This document shows, in pieces, positions 1 through 5,553 of a stretch of DNA of 5,553 nucleotides (position 1 is the first letter of the stretch; each line of letters opens with the position of its first letter). Both the position numbers and the translations under genes were made by a program. Location of the stretch: the NCBI GenBank assembly GCA_019308655.1, contig JAFDHS010000162.1, positions 1 to 5,553 of the forward strand, written 5' to 3'. The notes beneath the pieces were generated by a model, which was given only the letters and a program-made list of their open reading frames with translations, ran no database searches and was not told the origin of the DNA. The DNA is from Deltaproteobacteria bacterium. Lineage in GTDB: Bacteria > Desulfobacterota > Desulfobacteria > Desulfobacterales > JAFDHS01.

Positions 1-318
1 AATGTCGGCGTTAAAAGCCTCGGCTGCTTGACGCAGCCGGGTGGTCACATGGTCGACTTCTCCCTCATACCAAAAGCAGGGCAACCCTTCTTCTTGAGCA
101 AATTCCCGCAAGGGCTCGTTGGCTGTTTCTGCTACTGTAGTGATGACGATTTCGTCCAATTCTTTACAACGACACAGGCGATCAGTGACCCAACGCAGCA
201 AAGGCCGGTTACCAATGGAGCGAAGCTGCTTTGCCGGAAAGCGGGAAGAACTAAGTCGGACCACGACAAAAGCTACGGCCCGTTCTCTATCGTTATTTTT
301 TTTTATCTCTTCTTTCAT
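1..318 (-). CDS. SpsF-like cytidylyltransferase (CMP-sugar synthetase type), 5' part only, cut by window edge
   Basis: The 106 codons visible from ATG 318-316 stay open to base 1. After a charged leader of about 13 residues there is a nucleotidyltransferase N-terminus: a short beta strand (A14-V20), then the nucleotide-binding signature RLSSSRFPAKQL (R21-L32), G36-N37-R38-P39-L40-L41, a DEIVITT strand (about 55-61), and an E-x-D-x-V-x-x-R stretch followed by AAEAFNAD near residues 86-105. This matches the order seen in SpsF/COG1861 proteins, where RMGSTRLPGKVL occupies the same place. Family members activate a nonulosonic acid such as pseudaminic acid with CTP in the cytosol; the exact sugar is inferred from the neighbouring pseB/pseC. 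An in-frame TAA two codons upstream makes ATG 318 the first possible start; only a poor Shine-Dalgarno (AAAGA) precedes it. Codons 5-8 contain a run of nine A. The C-terminus lies outside the window, so a fusion to a PseG-like or other domain cannot be judged. Confidence 0.85.
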   Translation of the reverse strand, partial: MKEEIKKNNDRERAVAFVVVRLSSSRFPAKQLRSIGNRPLLRWVTDRLCRCKELDEIVITTVAETANEPLREFAQEEGLPCFWYEGEVDHVTTRLRQAAEAFNADI

Positions 319-539
319 TCTTTATAAATCACAACAGGCGCATGATGGCTAAGTTTCTGATTTTCTTATAAACGGCCATGACTTGTCGGTCACAACGAAA
401 CATGAAAGTTGTTAAAATCCCCCCTAACCCCCCTTTAGAAAAGGGGGGAACTATTGAGAAAAGTCCCCCTTTATTAAAGGGGGATTTAGGGGGATTTTTA
501 AATAACAGAATACCTTAACTTTAGTCACTTTAGCTCACT
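319..539. other. 221-bp intergenic spacer between pseC and the cytidylyltransferase gene
   Basis: No credible gene is seen here. The spacer holds the nested palindromic element (414-498) and, next to the pseC stop, an irregular run of ACTTTAG/ACTTTAA words (518, 527, 537, 544). Between 319 and 413 no convincing promoter is visible on the minus strand; TATAAG (372-367) has no well-placed -35 box. It is unresolved whether the downstream gene is transcribed from its own promoter or by read-through across the palindromes. Confidence 0.7.
414..498. repeat. Nested palindromic repeat element (C6/G6 and C5/G5 hairpins inside an outer inverted repeat)
   Basis: Outer arms: AAAATCCCCCCTAA (414-427) is the near reverse complement of TTTAGGGGGATTTT (485-498), with a small C/A indel. 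Inside lie two hairpins: CCCCCCTTT (428-436) with AAAGGGGGG (440-448), loop of 3 nt; and CCCCCTTT (465-472) with AAAGGGGG (476-483), loop of 3 nt and a further closing T/A on each side. The left and right halves are themselves inverted copies of one CCCCCTAACCCCCCTTT-like unit. Such C-run/G-run palindromes occur as dispersed intergenic repeats in several bacterial groups. It may act as an mRNA stem-loop or a weak bidirectional terminator, but the flanking T runs are only 4-5 nt, so termination is a guess. Confidence 0.85.
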
Positions 540-1742
540 TTAAACTTTAGGCACTTCATACACCACCCTGGAAACAGTTCTAATTACTTCGCTGACATCC
601 TTATCCGCCATCGCTGGGAAAACAGGTAACGAAATGATCTGTTCATATGCTGTCTCTGCCACAGGGCAGTCCCCATTCCGGCAACCAAAGCGTTCCCGGT
701 AGAACGGATGCAGGTGCACAGGGATGTAATGAACATTTACTCCAATTCCTTGTTCCCGCAAAGCTGAAAAAATTTCTGTTCTGGTCGTCCTCAATTCAAC
801 CAAAGCTGAAAAAATTTCTGTTCTGGTCGTCCTCAATTCAACCAAATTGAATCGCAGGACATAGAGGTGATAAGCATGTAAAATATCCGGGGACACATCC
901 AAAGGCCTAACAGCAGATATCTCTGCAAAAGCATCATCGTAGCAATGGGCAATATCCCGGCGCCGGACAATCCAGCCGGGTAGTTTACGCAGCTGGCTCA
1001 AACCCAAAGCACATTGGAAATCGGTAATGCGGTAGTTGTAGCCTATATCCACCATCTCATAATACCAGGTGCCGTTTTCCGTCCGCCGGCGATGGTCGGT
1101 TGCAATGCCGTGATTGCGGAATCTGCGCATCTTTTCCGCAAAATCAACATTGTCTGTAACAATCATCCCTCCTTCGCCGGTGGTAATATGCTTTACCGGG
1201 TGAAAGCTGAAAATCGTTAAATCCGCTAATCCGCCGCATCTACATTCTTTATATTTTCCTCCGATAGAATGGCACGCATCCGCTATCAGAAAAAGACCGT
1301 GCCTATCCGCGATTTTCTGCAGCGCCTCGTAATTGCAGGGCTGTCCGGCATAGTCCACGGCAACAATAGCCTTGGTGCAAGGCGTAATCATGGCCTCTAC
1401 CATTTCGGGATCAATCAAAAGGGTAGATTCCTCAACATCAACAAAGACAGGGGTGCCGCCCTGAAAAACTACGGCATTGGCCGTAGCCGCAAACGTCATG
1501 GGCGGAACTATCACCTCGTCTCCCGGCCCGACACCAATGGCATACATCGCCGCATGCAGGGCGGCGGTTCCGCTGGAGACGGCCACGGCATATTCGGCTC
1601 CGACAAAATCCGCCACGGCCTGCTCAAACTTCTCCACCAGCGGGCCGGTGGTCAGCCAGTCGGACTTTAAAACTTCGATAACCGCCTGGATATCGTCTTC
1701 ATCTATTGTTTGGCGGCCGTAAGGGATAAAACGATTGGTCAA
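540..1742 (-). CDS. pseC: UDP-4-amino-4,6-dideoxy-N-acetyl-beta-L-altrosamine transaminase (PseC-like), with internal 14-residue duplication
   Basis: DegT/DnrJ/EryC1-family PLP aminotransferase, 400 residues, acting after PseB: it transfers an amino group, usually from glutamate, to C4 of the 4-keto-6-deoxy UDP-sugar. Visible landmarks are SSGTAALH (56-63, phosphate-binding loop), IADACHSIGG (153-162, D155 expected to hold the pyridine nitrogen), FSFHPVKHITTGEGG (178-192, K184 the expected Schiff-base lysine), GYNYRITDFQCALG (about 234-247) and NVHYIPVHLHPFYR near the C-terminus, all typical of PseC rather than more distant family members. The TTG start is supported by AGGAAGG (1756-1750) seven bases upstream and an in-frame TGA one codon before the TTG's preceding codon; it overlaps the pseB stop by 4 nt (TTGA), suggesting coupled translation. 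The oddity is LVELRTTRTEIFSA present twice in tandem, from a perfect 42-bp repeat. Without it the protein is 386 residues, near the usual family length. The frame stays open, so activity is possible but uncertain. Confidence 0.93.
   Translation of the reverse strand: MTNRFIPYGRQTIDEDDIQAVIEVLKSDWLTTGPLVEKFEQAVADFVGAEYAVAVSSGTAALHAAMYAIGVGPGDEVIVPPMTFAATANAVVFQGGTPVFVDVEESTLLIDPEMVEAMITPCTKAIVAVDYAGQPCNYEALQKIADRHGLFLIADACHSIGGKYKECRCGGLADLTIFSFHPVKHITTGEGGMIVTDNVDFAEKMRRFRNHGIATDHRRRTENGTWYYEMVDIGYNYRITDFQCALGLSQLRKLPGWIVRRRDIAHCYDDAFAEISAVRPLDVSPDILHAYHLYVLRFNLVELRTTRTEIFSALVELRTTRTEIFSALREQGIGVNVHYIPVHLHPFYRERFGCRNGDCPVAETAYEQIISLPVFPAMADKDVSEVIRTVSRVVYEVPKV
759..846. repeat. Perfect 42-bp tandem duplication inside pseC
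   Basis: Two identical 42-bp units occupy 759-800 and 801-842, followed by four more matching bases (843-846), about 2.1 copies in all. Each unit encodes 14 residues (LVELRTTRTEIFSA in the pseC frame), so the reading frame is kept. No base differs between copies, which points to a very recent event or an assembly error. Homologues as I know them have a single copy at the strand-to-helix junction after HLYVLRFN. Confidence 0.97.
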
Positions 1743-1749
1743 AGGTCAC

Positions 1750-1756
1750 CCTTCCT
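1750..1756 (-). promoter_or_regulatory. Shine-Dalgarno for pseC, deciding a TTG start
   Basis: On the minus strand AGGAAGG lies seven bases before TTG (1742-1740). No other start is possible further upstream in this frame, because TGA occurs at 1748-1746. The site lies within the end of the pseB reading frame. Confidence 0.75.
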
Positions 1757-2101
1757 TCGACGGGTTGCGGGATCAACGTGCTCTTTAATTAATTTTTTGA
1801 GCTGTTCAACCGAAAGCCATTCGGAATTAGTTCCACTATTGTACTTAAATCCGTCTGGGCAGGGCCTTCCATTAAAGGCTTTTATGAAAGCGCCGGCATC
1901 CCAGAGTCTCATGGACGGCAAAATTACAAAATATTTGTCAAACTCTATGGTATTAAAGGCGTCGGTTTCGGTTATCATTTCTTCGTGAATTTTTTCGCCC
2001 GGCCGGATACCGACGATTTCCTTTTTGCAGTTGGAATCGATCGCCTTTACTAAATCGGTGATGCGGTAACTGGGGATTTTGGGGACGAATATTTCTCCGC
2101 C

Positions 2102-2106
2102 CCATG
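2102..2106 (-). other. Deletion/frameshift junction in pseB
   Basis: Minus-strand sequence GGTGTT-CATGG-GGCGGAGAAATATTC joins the end of ITLQQGV to GGEIF with five leftover bases. The family spacing inferred from homologues is about 33 nt; the difference, about 28, is not a multiple of three. No obvious direct repeat flanks the junction in what remains. Confidence 0.8.
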
Positions 2107-2729
2107 AACACCTTGTTGCAACGTGATGTTAAAGCGCGTCATCCTCTCGTCCGTGACCGGCAGAACACCGGATCTTCGTTTTTTCAGGAAAAACGGTATG
2201 ACACTGCCCCGGCTCCCCATGACATTGCCGTAGCGCACCACGGAGAACTTGATATCCCTTTTCCCCTTCATGTTGTTGGCCGCCACGAACAACTTGTCGG
2301 AACAAAGCTTGGTCGCCCCATATAAATTGATGGGAGCGGCAGCCTTATCGGTACTGAGCGCAACAACTTTTTTGACCCCGGCATCGAGGCATGCTTCAAT
2401 CACATTTTGTGCGCCAAGAACGTTGGTCTTGATACATTCAAAGGGGTTATACTCCGCTGTGGGCACCTGCTTTAGGGCCGCAGCATGAATTACGATGTCG
2501 ATACCCTCCAAGGCGCGGCGAAGCCGGTCCTTTTCCCGTACATCGCCAATGAAAAAGCGAATTTGTGGGAAATTTTTCTTGGGGAAATCCTGTTCCATTT
2601 CAAACTGCTTAAGTTCGTCACGGGAATAAACCACCAGCCTTTCGGTTTCAGGATAACGGCTGAATATGGTCTCAACAAATTTTTTCCCGAATGAGCCTGT
2701 CCCGCCCGTGATTAAAATAGACTTTTCAC

Positions 2730-5234
2730 TCAGCATGTTTCCCCCATGCTTTCGAGCAGCGCTTTAGCCGCTCTGTTATGAGGATCCTGTTCAAGAACGT
2801 AGTTAAAGGCCATTTGTGCGGCTTCATCAATATTCAGCTCTTTATAAAGTTTTCCCAATTTCAGCATTGTACCTGAATCCTCCGGAACTTTTGAAAGATA
2901 GCTGGTGTAAACACTGATAGCTTTTTGCTTATCACCTGTTATCCTGAGCATTTCGGCATACTGGGGCGCATAAGCAGGGGAAAGATCCGCCAGACACTGG
3001 AGCGCTGTCAGTCCATTGTCAATATCCCGCAAGCCTATGGAAAGAGACGTGATACGTTTCAAGGCATCCTCTAAAACCGGCTTATCCGTTTTTTCGGATA
3101 TCAGTTTTTGATACTCCTCTATGGCCCTTTCCACAGCTCCCTCCAGTTCCGCGATGTATCCGCGAGACAGATGCAAAAGCGGCTTTGTTTCGGGACTGGG
3201 GTTTTTGGCAAGTCCATCTACTAATCGTTCAAGCTCTATAATATCCCGTTGTGTGAACAGAATCGTTAATTTACTTCTTGCTCCGGAAAGGTTGTTGACT
3301 TTTTTCATTCCACACATATGCAGCGTCTCTGTTTCCTCCATAATCTTTTTAAAGGCATCCTCAAACTTTTTCAAACGTTCCTTGGTCTCTGACCCTAATT
3401 TTTCCGATATATCCGGATGAAGGCATTTCCACACCAAACACCTTCCAGGCTGACGATCAGACTCCCATTGGTCTATTAAAAGGTCAAAGGCCGGAGAATC
3501 CTTTTCTTCCTCCAACCGCACGCGAAGTCTTTGCTGCGCTTTTTCAACCAGTTTAATAAGCCGGCCGGCGCTGTTCCGGTAGGATTCGTAATATATTTTT
3601 CCTGTTCGTTCAATATCATCATCATCCCATTCCCTTTCCGGATCAAGAGGAACAATTTTAAGAAAATTTCGGAGTCCAAACTCTTTGACAAGCGGAGTAA
3701 AGTCTTTGTATGTTGTATTTAACCTGTTTTCGATTTTATCCATTCTCTTTTTATATTTAAAATCGGCGGACTTGCCTTTGCGGCCGAAAAAACCCTCGTT
3801 GCATTTTATCGCTTCTATCGCCAATTCCTTGATTTTTCGCAGAATACCGTTTCCCCGGGCAAGCTCCTTGAGCATATCTTGATAATGGGCGATGCGCGTT
3901 TCCCGGCTTTCTACAGGAAGCTTGCCGGTAATAATGCTTTCTGCCGGTTTTTCCATATCTTCGATGGCGATTTCGTCAAGCGGTTGGTAACTCACATTGG
4001 GAATTTTGGACGCACCGAGGGCGGAATTGATAACTTTGCACCCCACCTTCAACGCGTGTTCCGCTTGGGAACCAAAAATCTTGGCGGCAGTTGCATAACC
4101 AGGTGAGGTCTCCGCCATCCAGCCGCCATTGGTTTCCACCCTGATGTTGACATTCCCTAATCGAGGACCGACTTTGTGCTCGTTACTTCCCTTTGCATGG
4201 GTATAGCCTTCTCTGTTAAAGCATAGATCAACACCCGCCAATACCACTTGTGAAAACCCCATAGCGACAGCAGCAGAAAGAGCCGCATTGGTTACCGTAG
4301 GCCCTGTAAGAGGGAAAGTTTTTACATTGAGGATGGTTTCCCAAGGAAGACGGGGGCCAAGATAAATACTTTTGCCGCGCCATTGGGCCAATAGAGGCGT
4401 CGACACATGATAGGAGTGCACAAACAGGGACTTTTGCCGGAAATGAAACATTTCCTTACTTATATCAAAGCTTATCTGCTGTGGATCGACCGAAAACACC
4501 ATATGCGGCGTTAAGCCGTATTCCATCAAACGGCGGCATATTCTTGATACCGCAAGAATAACGACTCGATGTTGATTGGCTTTAAGCCATGGCAGTGCTT
4601 CATCAAGAGATGGCCCTCCCCCTAACAAAACCGCGGTTTTTTCTTTAAACGCGTTTTCCAGGCAGATGCTTGACACACGGTTTTCAGCCAGGTTTTCCAG
4701 TTGCCCCAGAATAAAGGCTTCGGTGCCGAGTGTTGCTTTTGTGACCCAGAACAATTGGGTCATTTCTTCATGGACCGCCTGGTACAATTCGTGATAGTCC
4801 GTAAGGAAGGCATCCGCAGCGCCGACCGATTTATGCAACACGGTTTTGCCGATATAAATATAGTCTGTTAAATTAAGCTGTTGGGCTCTTTTTTGCCAGT
4901 CTTCATAGGTTGTGACCACAATTTGCGGCCCAAGCTCTTCTAAAGAAAAAGACTCCTTTACGCGGTCAAATACCTCTGGAAGTTCGACAAATAAAAAACG
5001 GGATCCATCCGGCGCCCCATGCTTTAGTACATACTTTAGGAGCACACCGGAGTCCGTACCGATGACAATGTTCAGTGCATCCTCCTGAAAAAAATTATCA
5101 CCAAGTATCTGTTTATAAAGCGCATCAGACCCGACCACATCAAAGGCCGAACGATTGACCTGATAAAAATAGCGATCACCGAATTCATTTGTAAGAAATG
5201 GCCCCAGATCGATGTAATTCTGTGTAGCATCCAA
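2730..5234 (-). CDS. Maf-type motility-associated glycosyltransferase (DUF115/MAF_flag10) with C-terminal TPR-like region
   Basis: 834 residues, probably cytosolic; no signal peptide or membrane segment is apparent. Maf proteins transfer CMP-activated nonulosonic acids (pseudaminic or legionaminic) to Ser/Thr of flagellin before export. Residues about 1-150 look like the family's N-terminal region, with Rossmann-like pieces NIVIGTDSGV (55-64) and FLFVELPEV (80-88). The core DUF115 domain (about 170-420) shows TAVLLGGGPSLD (200-211), ILAVSRICRRLMEYGLTPHM (226-245), FSVDPQQ (247-253), LTGPTVTNAALSAA (309-322) and VVLAGVDLCF (330-339), all characteristic. A charged, mostly helical stretch follows (about 430-680), then a TPR-like tail (about 690-830) including AISVYTSYLSKVPED and AFNYVLEQDPHNRAAKALL, likely a protein-interaction module. 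The TTG start is preceded by GAGGAAA seven bases upstream, and an in-frame TAA lies two codons before it; the next internal Met is near residue 158, far too late. The end overlaps pseB by 7 nt. It is longer than the Campylobacter Maf proteins I know (about 600-650 residues), mainly because of the tail. Confidence 0.92.
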   Translation of the reverse strand: MDATQNYIDLGPFLTNEFGDRYFYQVNRSAFDVVGSDALYKQILGDNFFQEDALNIVIGTDSGVLLKYVLKHGAPDGSRFLFVELPEVFDRVKESFSLEELGPQIVVTTYEDWQKRAQQLNLTDYIYIGKTVLHKSVGAADAFLTDYHELYQAVHEEMTQLFWVTKATLGTEAFILGQLENLAENRVSSICLENAFKEKTAVLLGGGPSLDEALPWLKANQHRVVILAVSRICRRLMEYGLTPHMVFSVDPQQISFDISKEMFHFRQKSLFVHSYHVSTPLLAQWRGKSIYLGPRLPWETILNVKTFPLTGPTVTNAALSAAVAMGFSQVVLAGVDLCFNREGYTHAKGSNEHKVGPRLGNVNIRVETNGGWMAETSPGYATAAKIFGSQAEHALKVGCKVINSALGASKIPNVSYQPLDEIAIEDMEKPAESIITGKLPVESRETRIAHYQDMLKELARGNGILRKIKELAIEAIKCNEGFFGRKGKSADFKYKKRMDKIENRLNTTYKDFTPLVKEFGLRNFLKIVPLDPEREWDDDDIERTGKIYYESYRNSAGRLIKLVEKAQQRLRVRLEEEKDSPAFDLLIDQWESDRQPGRCLVWKCLHPDISEKLGSETKERLKKFEDAFKKIMEETETLHMCGMKKVNNLSGARSKLTILFTQRDIIELERLVDGLAKNPSPETKPLLHLSRGYIAELEGAVERAIEEYQKLISEKTDKPVLEDALKRITSLSIGLRDIDNGLTALQCLADLSPAYAPQYAEMLRITGDKQKAISVYTSYLSKVPEDSGTMLKLGKLYKELNIDEAAQMAFNYVLEQDPHNRAAKALLESMGETC

Positions 5235-5240
5235 TGTTTA

Positions 5241-5247
5241 TTTCCTC
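5241..5247 (-). promoter_or_regulatory. Shine-Dalgarno for maf, deciding a TTG start
   Basis: GAGGAAA on the minus strand ends seven bases before TTG (5234-5232). TAA at 5240-5238 blocks any longer reading frame, so TTG is the furthest upstream start available. Confidence 0.75.
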
Positions 5248-5287
5248 ATCCTGACTTTAACTTATGCGATGTACGATATCCCACATC

Positions 5288-5551
5288 TCACACCCCTTCT
5301 ATCAGAAGTGATACTTCGTATTCTAACAGATCGGCGACACGGAGATAGTCTTTCCGGGACTGCGCAGCAAGAACCTCGTTTAACAGGGGGGTAATCTCTT
5401 TACAATCCAACCGGTGGGGATCTTGAAGTACCGGCAGAAAACCGTCTATAAACCTGACCAGATCTTGACCGGCCTGCCCTTCCATTCCCAATCTGAAAGC
5501 TGTTGCCGCAGACTTCAAGGCTTCACGGCAAGATGTTATCTTTTCGATCAT
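5288..5551 (-). CDS. Small helical protein of unknown function upstream of maf
   Basis: 87 residues from ATG 5551 to TGA 5290-5288. I do not recognise the family. The composition suggests an all-helical cytosolic protein: an amphipathic helix rich in Ala (about 5-26, REALKSAATAFRLGMEG), a second around DLVRFIDGFLPVLQD (30-44), and a C-terminal pair around ITPLLNEVLAAQSRKDYLRVADLLEYEVSLLIEG (53-86). There is no signal peptide or membrane segment. It lies 53 bp before maf on the same strand, so it is probably part of the same operon; a small chaperone or accessory factor for flagellin or Maf would fit, but that is only inference from position. Only two bases upstream of the ATG are in the window, so its Shine-Dalgarno is not visible and the true start could lie outside. 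Confidence 0.7.
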   Translation of the reverse strand: MIEKITSCREALKSAATAFRLGMEGQAGQDLVRFIDGFLPVLQDPHRLDCKEITPLLNEVLAAQSRKDYLRVADLLEYEVSLLIEGV

Positions 5552-5553
5552 AT

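Larger units (their letters stand above)
1739..2736 (-). pseudogene. pseB: Broken UDP-N-acetylglucosamine 4,6-dehydratase/5-epimerase (PseB), frameshifted by a small internal deletion
   Basis: The intact enzyme (roughly 330 residues, extended SDR family) converts UDP-GlcNAc to the 4-keto-6-deoxy-altro sugar, the committed step of pseudaminic acid synthesis. The first open segment (2736-2050) encodes the NAD(P)-binding GGTGSFG (11-17), YSRDELKQFEM (37-47), IGDVREKDRL (63-72), HAAALKQVP (84-92), STDK (128-131) and Y139-x3-K143, i.e. all expected catalytic residues. After FNITLQQGV (202-210) the frame is lost, and 18 foreign residues follow to a TAG at 2052-2050. The correct sequence resumes in another frame at GGEIFVPKIPS (from 2101) and continues through GIRPGEKIHEEM to the TGA at 1741-1739. 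Only 5 nt (2106-2102) separate the Val210 codon from the GGEIF codons, where homologues have about 11 codons, so about 28 nt are missing. Start ATG 2736-2734 overlaps maf by 7 nt and has a purine-rich GGGGGAA upstream. The gap removes real residues, so ribosomal frameshifting alone would not restore a normal protein. Confidence 0.9.

Noticed and set aside
28..352. Two plus-strand reading frames of 99 and 77 codons
   Set aside because: They lie opposite the cytidylyltransferase gene, whose minus-strand translation has clear family motifs. The plus-strand products resemble nothing and are antisense shadows.
319..413. Sigma-70 promoter for the cytidylyltransferase gene on the minus strand (TTGTGA / TATAAG)
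   Set aside because: The two boxes are about 19 bp apart and the -35 match is poor; not strong enough to annotate.
414..498. CRISPR array
   Set aside because: The repeats are inverted and adjacent, with no regular spacers and only two units; this is a palindromic element.
1269..1670. Plus-strand reading frame of 133 codons opposite pseC
   Set aside because: It is antisense to the highly conserved PLP-binding part of pseC, with a low-complexity, arginine/glycine-rich product and no domain; a shadow.
1739..1978. A separate 79-residue gene starting at ATG 1978
   Set aside because: The same frame is conserved PseB sequence far upstream of this Met (GGEIFVPKIPS and GIRPGEKIHEEM), so it is the severed end of pseB and not an independent gene.
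2095..2125. Programmed ribosomal frameshift in pseB
   Set aside because: There is no slippery heptamer or downstream structure, and about nine codons are missing as well, so a frameshift alone would not yield a normal enzyme.
5268..5287. Terminator or operator between the small gene and maf (GATGT/ACATC dyad)
   Set aside because: The stem is only 5 bp with a 10-nt loop and no T run; it is expected by chance.

Overview
The window carries part of a sugar biosynthesis and protein glycosylation locus, probably for pseudaminic acid (Pse) on flagellin. Everything is encoded on the minus strand. In transcription order, from the high-coordinate end: a small helical protein of unknown function (5551-5288); a large Maf/DUF115-type motility-associated glycosyltransferase with a C-terminal TPR-like tail (5234-2730); a broken pseB, the UDP-GlcNAc 4,6-dehydratase/5-epimerase (2736-1739); pseC, the PLP-dependent aminotransferase (1742-540); and the first 106 codons of an SpsF-like cytidylyltransferase that runs off the left edge (318-1). 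maf/pseB and pseB/pseC overlap by 7 and 4 nt, so these three genes form a tight, probably translationally coupled unit. The last gene is set apart by 221 bp that hold a nested palindromic repeat element.

Pathway logic (family knowledge): PseB and PseC carry out the first two steps from UDP-GlcNAc. An acetyltransferase, a hydrolase and a synthase, not seen here, would complete Pse. A cytidylyltransferase makes CMP-Pse, and Maf transfers it to flagellin Ser/Thr residues. The cytidylyltransferase here looks like the SpsF (COG1861) type rather than classic PseF/NeuA.

Two lesions stand out. pseB has lost about 28 nt after the codon for Val210, which shifts the frame and separates the catalytic domain from the C-terminal part. 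pseC carries a perfect in-frame 42-bp tandem duplication, adding 14 residues. Either both are real, meaning a decaying or variable locus, or one or both are assembly artefacts. The sequence alone does not decide.

Organism: a flagellated bacterium of moderate GC. The Maf-pseB-pseC arrangement, the TTG starts and the CCCCCTTTA/TAAAGGGGG palindromes would suit an anaerobic Desulfobacterota- or Firmicutes-like lineage, but this placement is a weak inference. I did not find a new biological system; the most unusual signals are the two gene lesions and the palindromic element.
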